Source of the DNA: Isochrysis galbana
Taxonomy: Eukaryota; Haptophyta; Isochrysidales; Isochrysidaceae
Length of the DNA: 64,000 bases
Direction of reading: 5' to 3'
Assembly: GCA_018136815.1 (NCBI GenBank)
Contig: CM030938.1
Location: forward strand, 1,710,202 to 1,774,201
Position 1 is the stretch's first letter. Each line of letters starts with the position of its first letter. This document shows positions 43,536 to 54,424 of this stretch, in pieces. The position numbers were made by a program, and so were the translations under genes. Under the pieces are notes generated by a model. The model did not search any database, was not told where the DNA came from, and worked only from the letters and a program-made list of their open reading frames with translations.

Positions 43536-44465
43536 CCTAGCTGGGAAACACGTGTTCACCGTCACCGTGTTTCTACGAAAGCCAAACACAGCCGTGTTTT
43601 GCCGTGTTTCAAACCCCCTCCTGTTTGGCCGCCGTGTTTCTAGCTTATAGCAGCTCGCCAATGGCTAGCGGCGTGCGCGCGCAGCACTGCCGCGCCGCTC
43701 CACACGACAACCAATGCACCGCCACAGCGTGTGGTTGGTGGTTGGGGTCTTCCTCGCCGAGGCCGAGGATGATGACGGACGCCCAAACCAAACTGCGTTG
43801 GTGCGCCTCACGACAATGGATCGCTTGCGCTTGCGCACTCACTGAAGGACAGGCTGACTCAGGCCGGTGGCGCGGGCGGGGAGCATGCCAACGGTGGTCA
43901 TGCTTCCCGGCCTGCCACGCGCGGCGGGCAGGGCCTCTTCGTCACATCATGCCTCGTCGTCGTCTTGCAGGAGGGCCGCCCGCTGGCCTCGCGCTCCGTT
44001 GAGGAGCACGGCCCACTGTAGGGGCGCAACGGCCGTGGGTGCCCTCTCCTGCCGCGGGGTGTCGGTGTCTCGCTCGGCAGGGTCTGCCTCGTCTGCTCGT
44101 CTGCCTCGTCGTTGCACGCGCGCGCGCGCCAGGAACGGTCGAGGTTGGGGTTGAACATGGGTGTGAGGGAGGAGAGAGGAGAGGGGGGGGGCGCGCACGG
44201 TCACACGGTCACAAGGGAGCGTAGCGCGGGGCCGCGCGCGGGGGGAGCGGAGCAGCGGAGCCGAGCGCGGGGATATTGATATTGACAATCTACAAAGTAC
44301 TATACTTTTAGAGAGAGTTACAGTTATAGATAGTAGGCGGTAGAGGTAGAGGCCCCCCGCTCCCCCGCTGTGTTTGGGACTGTGTTTGGCTGTGTTTCTA
44401 CGAAACCCAAACACAGACCGTGTTTCCTGTGTTTGGAGAAGCCCCGGCTGTGTTTCCCAGCTAGG
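43536..44465 (+). mobile_element. hAT-like non-autonomous TIR element, copy 2
   Basis: 930 bp with a perfect 8-bp duplication CCTCCCGC at 43528-43535 and 44466-44473. TIRs begin CCTAGCTGGGAAACAC at both ends, matching the CCTAGCTGTGAAA ends of the element at 30600. Subterminal GTGTTT/AAACAC motifs include GTGTTTCTACGAAA near both ends. No transposase is encoded. The two copies share ends but not interior, as expected of elements moved by a transposase supplied elsewhere. Confidence 0.88.
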
Positions 44466-44823
44466 CCTCCCGCATCGCAGGGATGACTGTTCTCACAATG
44501 AGCAGTGAGTAGAGTGTAGAGTGCGTGTGTTTGTAGTTTGTACAACATTTGGACGTGTATACTGTATAGGTATAGAACAACCTTGAAATAATTTAGGAAG
44601 GCTTTAGGTTGAGCCCCAATGTACCCTCTGCACCCTTCTAGTCTGGGTGGGGTGCCCCATTGCCCCTGCAAGCTACCCCCTTCAACAATAGCCTGCGTGA
44701 CACCTCAGTATTGGAACGGAGGTACATAGTATTACTCTACTCTCTACTCCTTGTTATTCACTAGGATGGATAGGAATAGCACAAAAACAAAACTTGAAAC
44801 TTCGTCCACGATCCCCCCTCGCG

Positions 44824-45027
<204 letters not shown>

Positions 45028-45142
45028 CTCTCGCCTCTCGCCTCTCTCTATATATCTCTCTCCCAAGTTCTCCCTGTCTCTCACCCTCCCTCTCGCTCTC
45101 TCTTCTATTTCTCTCTCTCGCTCTCTCTTCCCCTCCCCTCCG

Positions 45143-46891
45143 ATGCTCTCCGCCCGGCCGCGCTCGACGCTGCCGCCCTCGCCCGCCTGGCCGTGGGCGA
45201 TGTTCCCAGCGCCAGCCGGACTGGTCTCCCCAGCACCAGCCGCACTCACCTCTCCACCGCCGAGCCCTCCCGCTTTGGAGACTGGCGATTCCTCCGTCAA
45301 GCCAACTCCGCGCACTACACCATCCGCCTCTCCAGCCTTTGGTGCCAATGTGGGCAGAGAAGTTTCAGTGCCAGGTGCCTCGCTCCCGACGGCGGAAACG
45401 GCCAGCAAGAAACGCAAGAAGGATAAGAGCAAGAAAGACCTCGCAACAGACCGCCAAACGCAGGACAGAAAGAGAGCTAGTGCTGAGAAGAAGAGTCGCA
45501 AGCTCAATGTTAGTGAGGATGAAGCGAGAGCAAAGAAGGCTGCCAAGCAGGCCAGAAGAGCTGCAAAGGAAGCAGTTGCTGCAAATGCCAATTCAGATAT
45601 CAAGCTTTGCCTATCAAGCTTCGACGACGTTGACTTCGCAGAGAGCATCCTGACCAAGTTGAAAGGCACCTTTCCTGCTCCGACAGCCATTCAAAGCCGT
45701 GCATGGCCTGTTGCGCTCTCGGGCAAGGACTTGATCGCGGTCGCAAAGACAGGATCCGGGAAGACTCTCGCCTTCTTGCTCCCCGTGATCTCACGAATTT
45801 CTGTCGGCTCTGACCTCTCTGTGACCTCGGGCAGCATATGCGCACTCTGCCTTGCCCCTACTCGCGAATTGGCATCACAGATAGCAACCCAGTGCTTAGA
45901 TTGGGCGCCGCTACAGCACATCCAATCAAATGTTGTATACGGTGGCACGCCTATTGGCCAGCAGATATCTTCCCTGCGTAAGCAGAAACCAGAGCTGTTA
46001 GTCGCTACACCTGGCCGTCTGGTCGACTTGCTCGGTCAGCGCGCAGTCGTTTTGGAGAAATCCTGCAAAATCGTCGTTCTTGACGAGGCGGACCGGATGC
46101 TTGACATGGGCTTCGAGCCCCAGCTGAAGCAAATATTTGCTGCCCTTCCTGCATCACGCCAGACATTGCTCTTCTCAGCCACATGGCCGAAGTCTGTGAG
46201 GAAGCTTGCGACCAAATATCTGCGATCTACCGAGGAGACAACAACGATTTTTGTTGATACCGCCGGAAGTACCGGGGATGACAAGACCGCACTTGAGGCT
46301 GCGATGGGCCAGGCTGAGCCAACGGCGAACAAGTCAGTCTGTCAAGAATTTGTCCATGCGACAGATGATGAGAAAGATAATCTACTCTGGTCCAAGCTGT
46401 GCGAGCTGAAGGAAGGGTCGAGGGTGATCGTGTTTGCGAATACCAAGAGGCGAGTAGACAACTTGGCGAAGACGTTTGCCGAATTTGGCACGTGCGCAAT
46501 TCATGGGGACAAGGCACAGTCGGACCGCGAGCGTGCATTGGCAGACTTCGTGGCTGAGCGCAAGCCTCTTATGATAGCCACCGACGTCGCGGCACGTGGG
46601 CTCGATATCAAGGGCGTCACCCATGTATTTAACTTCGATATGGCTCGCGATGTTGAGTCGTATGTACACCGTATCGGCCGAACGGGCCGCGCAGGTGCGT
46701 CAGGCGTATCCATCACCTTCTGGAACCCAGATTACGACAAGGAGTGCGCCCCAGCCCTGGTCAAAATCGCGAAAAATGCGGGTCAACATGTGCCCGATTG
46801 GCTGGCGAAATTTGAGACCACCAAAGCCTCCAAATTGTGGAGTGTTTCTAAGGCACATGAAGCGCTTGCAGCTGCAGAGATGGAGGCCTAA
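45143..46891 (+). CDS. DEAD-box ATP-dependent RNA helicase (DDX5/Dbp2-Dbp3 type)
   Basis: Single exon, 582 aa, ATG 45143 right after a CT-rich leader. Residues 1-150 are Pro/Ala-rich then Lys-rich (KKRKKDKSKK), a likely nuclear or nucleolar signal. Helicase motifs in order: Q motif around FPAPTAIQSRAWP, I AKTGSGKT, Ia PTRELASQI, GG, Ib TPGRL, II DEAD (VVLDEADRMLDMGFEPQ), III SAT, IV VIVFANTK, V ATDVAARGLDIKGV, VI HRIGRTGRAG. All catalytic residues are present. It should unwind or remodel RNA using ATP; the basic N-terminus and overall pattern fit nucleolar Dbp2/Dbp3-type proteins in ribosome assembly or mRNA handling. The exact orthologue needs a tree. One unusual point is an approximately 30-residue insert after motif III (TAGSTGDDKTALEAAMGQAE). 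Confidence 0.95.
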   Translation: MLSARPRSTLPPSPAWPWAMFPAPAGLVSPAPAALTSPPPSPPALETGDSSVKPTPRTTPSASPAFGANVGREVSVPGASLPTAETASKKRKKDKSKKDLATDRQTQDRKRASAEKKSRKLNVSEDEARAKKAAKQARRAAKEAVAANANSDIKLCLSSFDDVDFAESILTKLKGTFPAPTAIQSRAWPVALSGKDLIAVAKTGSGKTLAFLLPVISRISVGSDLSVTSGSICALCLAPTRELASQIATQCLDWAPLQHIQSNVVYGGTPIGQQISSLRKQKPELLVATPGRLVDLLGQRAVVLEKSCKIVVLDEADRMLDMGFEPQLKQIFAALPASRQTLLFSATWPKSVRKLATKYLRSTEETTTIFVDTAGSTGDDKTALEAAMGQAEPTANKSVCQEFVHATDDEKDNLLWSKLCELKEGSRVIVFANTKRRVDNLAKTFAEFGTCAIHGDKAQSDRERALADFVAERKPLMIATDVAARGLDIKGVTHVFNFDMARDVESYVHRIGRTGRAGASGVSITFWNPDYDKECAPALVKIAKNAGQHVPDWLAKFETTKASKLWSVSKAHEALAAAEMEA

Positions 46892-47509
46892 TGGCTATTG
46901 TTATTGTGACGGGTGAGGTGGCGATGGAGTGAATGTGCTTGTGGGTGTGTGAGCTGCTTGTGGCTGTGGTGAGGCTTGGGCAATGTGGTGCGCGGAGGGA
47001 GAGGGAGAGCGCGACGGCAGTGAAGAGGCGGTTTCACAAGTCTTGTTACGTGGCGTGAGAGCGGGCTTGAGGGACATGGCAGCAAGCGGGACGAGGTGGA
47101 GCACACGGGGGACAGACACGGGGAGGGTGCTTCCGAGCGAGCGCGCCAGAAACAAAAGACGGACAAGAGAGGAGAGCGACCAGGGAAAAGAACACGGGAA
47201 ACTCTAGCTAGGAACAAAGGAAAGACTAATGAAACGAGGGGGGGGGCGGGCGTCGGAGGGGCGAAGCGAGGAGCGGGTGCACGGGACTCCGAGCCTCGTC
47301 GGCCAAGGAAACAAAAAGTAACCGCTGGGGTTGCATGGGAGGAGAGGAAGGAAGGGATCCCGGCTGGAGCTGCATGCGAGGGAACCGGGGAAGGGGGGCG
47401 GGAGGAGAGACACGCTCTAAGAATAGAGTGTGTCGGAGACGCTCCCCCTTGCATGCGAGGGGGCGCGTTCTAAGAATAGAGCGTGCCGTATGGGATGCTC
47501 CCCCTACCC
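46892..47509. other. Downstream of the helicase, no gene recognised
   Basis: G/A-rich, with open frames on both strands but no recognisable protein. A short tandem duplication containing TCTAAGAATAGAG occurs at 47415-47490. Confidence 0.4.
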
Positions 47510-47526
47510 GCAACACCCCCCCCACT
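47510..47526 (+). repeat. Motif shared with the LINE 3' end
   Basis: CCCCCTACCCGCAACAC occurs here and at 53377-53393, just downstream of the LINE fragment. It may mark another 5'-truncated insertion. Confidence 0.4.
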
Positions 47527-47682
47527 GCACATTTTTTTTGGCCCGGTCCAATCAGAGCAGCTTCCGTGCAAAGCTACGTCGAGAGGAGCATGCCACCGTG
47601 CGCGACGCACTACGTCGGAGCACGCTCGCGACCGTGCGCGCGCTAGCGCGTCCGCTTCGAGCTGGCGGACGACGGCACGGTG

Positions 47683-48086
47683 AGGCTCACGCCGCCTGGA
47701 CTGGACGCGCTCCGTGACCACGCGCTAGGGGAGCCGGCGTCGCTCACTTACGACGCGCACGCCGACGCGGTGCGCGCGCACTGGCTCGTCCCTGGGGCGC
47801 GTGTGACAAGATCCCAGTCCCCAAGACCAGCTACATTGGAGAGCAAGCCGCCGTCGCGTACCTCTGCATGGAATACATCACGGCGGTCGCGTACGCTGAA
47901 GCGGATCCCATGGTGCAAGTGCGCCGAGCAGCTGGCAAACTCTACATGCAGGACAAGAAGGCCGTCCTCGCACGCATCACGGATCTCGCCACCCAAGATC
48001 AGCCAAGCGATATCGTCGCCTGCCAGCAGAACGACGAGGGATGTGAGAAAAAGACGAATAAGAAGATGAAAACTCAGCCCGCGTAG
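47683..48086 (+). pseudogene. Unrecognised protein fragment, probably broken
   Basis: Two adjoining coding-like pieces in different frames: TVRLTPPGLDALRDHALGEP...AVRAHWLVPGA (to about 47800), then IPVPKTSYIGEQAAVAYLC and MEYITAVAYAEADPMVQVRR...KAVLARITDLAT, ending KKMKTQPA at 48086. A diverged copy of the second piece lies at 39460-39650. Both copies lie within about 300 bp of the TTTGACGGAACG left-end motif (39208 and 48179), though in opposite order relative to it. Family unknown. Confidence 0.4.
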
Positions 48087-48178
48087 CTGGGGGTGTTGGG
48101 AGTGGGGGAGCTAGCTTTGTAATAATAATGTTATAGTTATAATTGTAATAATAATAGCCTAAAAGAAAACTAACCTGG

Positions 48179-48203
48179 CCCTCTTTTGACGGAACGTGAC
48201 TTC
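48179..48203 (+). mobile_element. Left-end motif of Fanzor-associated element, copy 2
   Basis: CTCTTTTGACGGAACGTGAC, nearly identical to 39208-39240 and related to 57085-57113, again preceded by AAAAGAAAAC. Confidence 0.5.
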
Positions 48204-49456
48204 CCCCCGGTGATCCGTTCCCCCCTTCCTCCTATGCCTACCGGGCTGGCGGCGGCCTCGGTCCCGACTTATCCTGTAAACAGGTGCGGGACTTACCTAT
48301 TTTCCGGTGAGCGGAGCTCTCGCTCCGCCACCCCCTTCTCCGCGCTCTCTCTCCCCTCTCCTGCAGGCACGCGCGATGGCGCGCCTGCGACAGGCCTGCA
48401 GCTGCCCCTGGCGACCCCTGGAGGCCCCTGGAGGCCAGCTCAGGGGGCAGAGGAGGCTGGGGCAGGGCCCTGGCCTCCCCTGCCTCTCCCTCGCTGGCGC
48501 TCCTGGGCCTCAGAGGCCCCCACTCTGCACCTGTCTGCCTGTCGAACAGGGGGGGAGGGGGGTTGGAGCGATGGGCTGGCCACGAGGGGCCAGGACGCGC
48601 GAATTAGGCGAGCCTGTCAGGGAGAGAGTGGGTCAGCATGGCAGTGGCCTCCTGGCAAGCCATCAGGCATGCCAGGAGGATGGGTGGTTCCTCCCCCACG
48701 GCAGGGGAGGAGTGGAGAGAGGGGGGGGGCTCGTGCCCCCCCATGGGCGAACCAAGTATAAAGTATAAACTTAGTTCTGCCCTTACTTAGCTGTTAGCTG
48801 AAATATTGTGTGGCCCATCTATATCCGTACAGCCATTTGAAATTTGATCCTTCTTTTTTGAGTGTAGGACTGCCCTGCTAATGGGGGCTAGTGTGGGGGG
48901 TTTCAGGCGCTATGCGCAGGCCTGCCGCTTCCGCGTTATGGCTTTGCTACGTTCTACGTTGCGTAGGCAGGTAGGCAGGTAGGCAGCAATACATGTGCAT
49001 AATATTGGGAAACATCAACAAAAAGTGCCATCTTGAAATCGACTTGGTCGAGCATGTGAGTTCGTAGGGAGACTTCCCCCCTCACCAATTTGCGTAGGGA
49101 TAGGCATAAGCTCCACTCACAACTGCACCTTAGCATTGAGCGTATGCAAATGCAGCCTTCACATACATATGCACCGCATGAGCGGCCTGTTGCGGCAATT
49201 GGCGCATGGGGTGCGCACGTACACATCCTACCGGCACAAAGGCAGCCCGATGTGAAATAAATCAAAGGCACTACCTTCTCGCAACCCAGCCTTCAAGGTT
49301 CATCCAATAGGCATCATCGAGCAGCACATTTTAGCAGTAACTCGAAGCAGAAAAGCTCCCCACACCGAGCGAGGCGGCACACAAGATGGTACTACTCGTT
49401 GAATCTCCAGGCGATTCGATGTCCCGAGATCCCATGCCTTGTGCAAGCTGGGCCAA
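48204..49456. other. Intergenic, no gene recognised
   Basis: Overlapping plus-strand frames (48186-48768) are GC-rich and unlike known proteins. GTAGGCAG tandem units occur at 48964-48985. Confidence 0.4.
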
Positions 49457-50452
49457 TCAAGATGGTCGCGCTGATGGAGCATACGAGCCGAACTTTCTCT
49501 TGATGTCATCAGCCGTGACACGGCTTGGATCAAGCTTGCTCGAGATCTCCCTAGCGGTTGAGGTATCTCCAGTTGCATATGCTTGTCTCATCTTCAATCT
49601 CATTTGCTCTTGTTCCCTCATGTCGGCGACTAGCCCTTCACCCTCACGCATTGCCTTGGCCATCAACAAAGTGGTCTCCTCTTGGCGACGTGCTCGGAGA
49701 CGAGCCAACTCCCTTGCCCTCTCAGCCTCATCATCAAATGTGGCACGCTCGATCTCAGGCTCACCTGTCTCAGCCCGTCGCTGCTGATCTTCTACGTACC
49801 ACTTGGCAAGATTGTAATACCTAGTGGGAGAGGAGAAAGAGAATCAGGATAGGGGGGGAGCGGGCAAAAGGGTGAGCTCCGAGAACATGCCACAATGTGC
49901 GCTACAACTATCATACTTTGTAGATGGCATGGTTGCTGTGTTGTAGTCCTCGCAGAAGCTGGAGAAGTACTGCTTCAGCTCACGCTGCCCGCATGCTTCT
50001 TGCGCAACCCCCTTTACTTCGGTGAGCCAAGCGAAGAACTCTTCTTGCTTCGAGTACATGTCACCCTCTCGTAGGATGCCGTACTTTCCCCATGACGAGC
50101 CACATGCGGTGTCGCGCAAAGAAGCAGCAACTGATGCAGACTTCCCGCGTTCTCCGTCATGCCTCGAGCTTTTGGTGTGATGTCCACGCTTATCTTTCTT
50201 GCGTTCCTTGCGCTTCTCTTTTTCTTTCCTTTTCTTCTCTTTCTGCCAGGCGAAGAAGCAGAGGGATGTCGGCGAAGGCACGGCGGAAGCGGTGATCGCA
50301 AGGCGCACTGGCTGCACCTTGCGCTCTTTCTTCTCCCTCTTCTCCCTCTTCTCTCTCTTCTCCCGCTTCTCTCTCTTCTGGCGCTTGCGTTGCTCCTCGG
50401 AGCCCTCTGACGAGTCGCTTCTGCTCGAGGAAGAACTGCTGGACGACGACAT
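49457..50452 (-). CDS. SCI1-like Ser/Lys-rich nuclear protein (3 exons)
   Basis: Model: 50452..50318, 50242..49917, 49820..49457, 274 aa. The N-terminus is poly-Ser (MSSSSSSSSSRSDSSEGSEE) followed by KREKREK repeats. The first putative intron is only 75 nt, in frame and stop-free, so it could be retained as coding. Removing it joins two parts of the Lys/Glu/Arg repeat seamlessly. The conserved core is SSWGKYGILREGDMYSK, FFAWLTEVKG and CEDYNTATMPSTKYYNLAKW. The last crosses a phase-2 intron exactly within KYYN. The GKYGI...EF..WL...EDYNTATxPxxKYYN pattern is that of the plant style-cell-cycle-inhibitor 1 (SCI1) family, nuclear proteins linked to cell-cycle control and splicing. A C-terminal charged helix (TTLLMAKAMREGEGLVADMR) follows. 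The role in this alga is inferred only. Confidence 0.8.
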
Positions 50453-50510
50453 TGTGGCGCCGGGCGCTATCAATTTGTGATTAAACCAGACGAGTATTTT
50501 TTTATAGTTG

Positions 50511-50575
50511 ACAGGTCTTGTTCCGTCGATCGTCGGACAGCTGATTTGAGCCATCAAATCTCCACATGTGGTTTT
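50511..50575 (+). mobile_element. Diverged Fanzor-type right-end sequence, copy 3
   Basis: TTGTTCCGTCGATCGTCGGACAG... and GAGCCATCAAATCTCCACAT align with the right-end core at 58330-58384. The hairpin arms are weaker here. It lies 59 bp upstream of the SCI1-like start codon on the opposite strand. Confidence 0.4.
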
Positions 50576-51724
50576 ATTATTATACGGCAGCGTCCTAATC
50601 GTTGCCCAGCTCTAGCCGGGGAGCGCCTGGTGTCCATTGATTGGCGGCAGGCGGTATCGTACTGTACATTGTGGAACGCTCATTTTAACATCAGAAGTTA
50701 TCAGATTTTAACGAATCGTCGTATATCGGTATCGTGTATATGTGTGTGGTGGTACAGCTACAATGGTGCGCAAGTACGAGGCGCGAGAGCGGTTCGGATA
50801 GAATAGGCTTGAGTCAACTACTTTTAGAAGTAGGAGGCCAATGGGGGCCTCGCGCCCCCCTCTCTCCATCGCAGATCACGCCCCTGGGTGGGCCTGCACA
50901 CTCAACCTCCGCCCCTGTGTGCTGGCAGGGGCTGAGCTGACACCACTCTGGCCCAGACCTTCGCCGAGCGCGCGCCGCGCGCCGCACGCACTCGCCTGCA
51001 CTGGCCCTCGCTCGTACTGTCCCCCCTCTCTGTCGAGTCAAGCGCAACCGGAGGGCTCTGAGCCACTCCGTCGCCAAGCAAGAAGCAAGCGGCACCGGCG
51101 GCTAGCGCGGCGCTCTGGCCCTCCTCCCCGCCGGGAGTCGGGTGAATGAAATTATGGATTGGGTCGGGCAACCCCATTTGGGTGTCTGGATTGGGGACGA
51201 ACGGCGAACGAAGGGCGGTGGGGCGGCGAGGCGCTCCTAGCGGCCCTAGTGTGTTGGGTTGTAAGAGATTGTTAGACCTACAAAGAACTCTTCCCTCAGC
51301 CCTCAGTCAGGGAGGGAGCCTAGACTGCTAGAGTGCAGCGACGCAGCGAACAACGACGGACAACGATACTGAGAACAACAGGATACACCGACTCACGAAC
51401 ACACCGGAATCATTCACCCAAACTAAGCGAAACATTAAGCAACCGCGACTCGCAAATCACCGATAACCCAAACACGTCGCGAGAGACGAAGAGAGAGAGC
51501 GCGCGCGAGAGAGTGACTCCGCAGCGACGGTCGGAGCGTGTCTCCCTTGTAACTTCCCACGTTGCGGAGAGTCCGATGGGGAGCGTCATGTCGCGCGACC
51601 GCGGCGACCACTTCGGATACAGATTGCAACAAGATATCCTTGCGACGGAAGAAATCTTGCCGTTGAGCGTGAACCTTCTAGACGCTATTAACTATTAACG
51701 AGCAACCTTGAAGAAAAAACTATT
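50576..51724. other. Intergenic, no gene recognised
   Basis: Contains GC-rich frames without protein similarity and, at about 51330-51500, an AC-rich stretch that may belong to a repeat. No feature I can name. Confidence 0.4.
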
Positions 51725-51835
51725 GTTATAGTTTGACCTATGGAGCGTTCCGCGACCGCTCCCGAGCCCCAGGCGACCCTCGCCACTGCGCCCCACCTGG
51801 GACGCCCCACGCCGCCCGAGGCGGCTCGTCAGAGA
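51725..51835 (+). repeat. Dispersed repeat family R2, copy
   Basis: Matches the minus strand of 30345-30455 and, more weakly, of 13685-13770. It starts CTATTGTTATAGTTTGACC and continues CCGCGACCGCTCCCGAGCCC. Confidence 0.65.
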
Positions 51836-52611
51836 GCCCTCTCTCTCAAAGCCCATCCAGCCCATCCAAACCACGCCCGCGCAAGCGCGCGGGGTGGCGC
51901 CACTCGCACGATGGCGGCAGCGGTGTTATGGAGAGGAAGGCAACCTTCGCTCGGCGCGGCTGCCGAGGCGGAGTTAGGGTCGCCTTGCTCTACAGAGAAC
52001 AGGGGTTCGCACGGGGGCTCAGAGGGGAGGCCTTCTATCAATGGTGAAGGCCGCGCCGGCGGACTACGAGAAGGCTCGACGGTTGTGGCCGCCGCTCGTC
52101 GCGAGCGTCGTGACGAGGACGGCGATTTTTGCGCGGCGAACGGCGGCAGCAAGGGCTGAGGGGGCTCCGCGATGCGAAGCATCCTTCGGAGAATCGGAGA
52201 ATCTGGCTGGGGCTATCAATCAAGCGCACGGCCCGTCGGAATTACAGCTGGCTCGGACTCGGACTTGGATGTCGCGGCGGTGCCCGAGGGGTGCGGAGGG
52301 AGCGGCGCTGAGCTTTGGGTTACTCCGGACCGTGGGGACAGCGTGGGGGTGCCGGTACTTGCTCGCGAACTCCGCGAAGACGGAGGTTCGACTCGGGGTG
52401 CATCCTCGACGATTTCGATGGAATGGACACCGGAGGAGAGAGAGGGGGGGCGGGCCCAGTGGGCCGACGCGGGGAAGGGGCGTCGGAGCGTGACAACAAA
52501 GAAAAAGGGGGCGCGGGGGAAACCCGATGGCGGGAAAGGGGACGCAATGCAAAGAGGGCCAAGGTCCCTCACGTCTTCACATTCATTTGCCCTACGCAAC
52601 TTCTGGCTCCA

Positions 52612-53393
52612 AGCTACTCCAATCTGCGCCGATCCTTGAGGTGGGTCGACCGCTACGCAAAGGCGACTGGCGGAAAGCCCAATGAAAACAAATTCGAGGG
52701 ACTCAAGATGGGAGCGCTGAGACGAAAGAGCCCCCCTGAAGACTTCAAACGATTCAAATGGCTAAAAGCGGGAGAATACGCGACAATCTTAGGAGTGCCG
52801 CTAGGCGACGAAAATGCGATCAAATCCTTCTGGAGGTCCCTAGCAGACCGCGTCGCTCGGAGAACGGCGGCATACGCACCGATCGCCAGCGCACTCTCGA
52901 TACACGGCAAAACTAAAGTGGCAAACTTCCTCATATACTCAATCCCACGATACTGGATGCAAACATTGGTGCCACCGGGGTGGTTCCATGGACACATGAA
53001 GGCTCAGATCGACCTAATACTCTGGACGAACCATAAGACAGGTCGTAAACTCCAATGGGTTAAATACCCGACATTACCGTTGGCGAGCGACGACCGGAAC
53101 GGACCCAACATGGGGCTGGGCCTCTTGGACTGGACCCAACACGTGCAAGCCCTCAGGGCCAAATGGATACTCAATTACCTCGACGCGCGCCAAACTAACT
53201 GGAAGCAAATATTGGACTCGTGGTTTTGCCGCAACGGACTAGGCAGAGCAGCATTAGCCTCTACTATTCCTACCAGCCGATTAACAGACGGCATATATAG
53301 TAAAAGCCGCCTACCGGCAGGGAGTCACGCGAAGGGAACCTAATGAACGGGGACGTGCGAGGGGGAACGGGCAACCCCCCCTACCCGCAACAC
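52612..53393 (+). mobile_element. LINE ORF2 C-terminal fragment, 5'-truncated
   Basis: The open frame reads SYSNLRRSLRWVDRYAKATG, NENKFEGLKMG, then GEYATILGVPLGDENAIKSF, SALSIHGKTKVANFLIYSIP, RYWMQTLVPP, GLGLLDWTQHVQALRAKWIL and ends at TAA 53343. This is the thumb/C-terminal order of non-LTR reverse transcriptases: GxKxNxxKxEG, YLGxPLG, GKxxxxNxxxxSxxWY, GGLGLxDxxxxxxALxAKWI. The catalytic YADD and endonuclease are absent. The frame here is uninterrupted, so the insertion may be fairly young. Its 3' end is probably CCCCCTACCCGCAACAC (53377-53393). The GC-rich sequence 51836-52611 upstream is not recognisably LINE. Confidence 0.8.
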
Positions 53394-54203
53394 TTCGGGT
53401 CGCGCAGGGTATAGATCGTGCCGCCGTTCTCGTACGTTTTTGGAGCTTCCGCCTCATCCTCGGACGAGTCATCTCCGATGTTGCTGGGGTTGGTCTGGCT
53501 GTGCGAGAGACAGAGGCGTGCATGACTTACCTTTGTGTGGGGATCCATCACGCCTGCGTCAATCAGCTCGCGCTCCAGCCCATACTCGCCGAAGAAATGG
53601 TTCTCTACTACGGCCTCCCTGTGCTTTTGTGACCTCTTCTCCTCCTCTGCCCTCGAAACCCCTTCGGTGATGTCGATACCACGAGCCCGCCACGCGCCAC
53701 CATGGATAAATGCGTTGAAAGAATGCGTGAGACAGGTCGATGTTGGAATTGAGGTGGTTGAGCTCCGGCGTGTTGAGAGGAATAGTACCCTTGCCCTACT
53801 TCTTAGTCTTGTTGAACCTGTGCCGCTCTGCCAGCACAGCGCGTACCTTTACAGAAATCCGGTGCCTGTTTTGGGGGTCGTGAACGTCAGCGCGAGCCAG
53901 AACCCAAGATGCCAACTTGAGCCTCTCAGCGTTTGTGAGAAGCTGTTGGTTGGCATCCCGTGGGGAGTCATCATCAGAGGTGCTCCTCTTCAGCTCCCAC
54001 GCCACTTTGCCGCGCGTTGCCTCCGGGAAATGCCCTGTTGCAAGCGCGGCCTTGACGCCAACGCTGTGCGAGCGGCAGTGCGCGGCTGCTCTGCGCACGT
54101 CTTCGACGACGCGCGCCCGCTGTTCTGCGCGCGTATCGCGGGCATGGACTGTGTAGTGGCCCCTCGGCGGCTTGGGCTTGCTGGCGGGCTTCCTGGGGGC
54201 CAT
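53394..54203 (-). pseudogene. Broken transposase-like gene with N-terminal HTH-type region
   Basis: From ATG 54203, MAPRKPASKPKPPRG leads to LTNAERLKLASWVLARADVH and RHRISVKVRAVLAERHRFNK, then a stop (53796-53798). In the same frame beyond the stop is GKGTIPLNTPELNHLNSNID...HAFFQRIYPWW. In another frame follow ARGIDITEGVSRAEEEKR and HREAVVENHFFGEYGLEREL, ending DPHTK at a GTAAGT donor (53530). A further piece, TNPSNIGDDSSEDEAEAP, follows an acceptor near 53504. I infer a DNA-binding N-terminus of a multi-copy DDE-type transposase family. The DDE domain is missing, and the LINE ends within what would be its downstream part. One stop and at least one frameshift make it non-functional. Confidence 0.45.
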
Positions 54204-54424
54204 AATTGCCTGATTGCCGGGGGGGGAACAGGGGCACGCCCACGAAGCGGGCACGCGCACGAAGCGGCAGCCTCTAGAGTAAAGTAAAGAAGTGGCAAGC
54301 CAGCCAACGGCTCGCTGTCTCTCTTTCTCTCTCGTCGGGGGTCCGTTGTTTGTGCAGGCGGGCCCAGCAGCAGTAGAGCGCTAGGCCATAAAGCAGACGA
54401 CCTTGCTCCAACCGCCAAGCCCGG

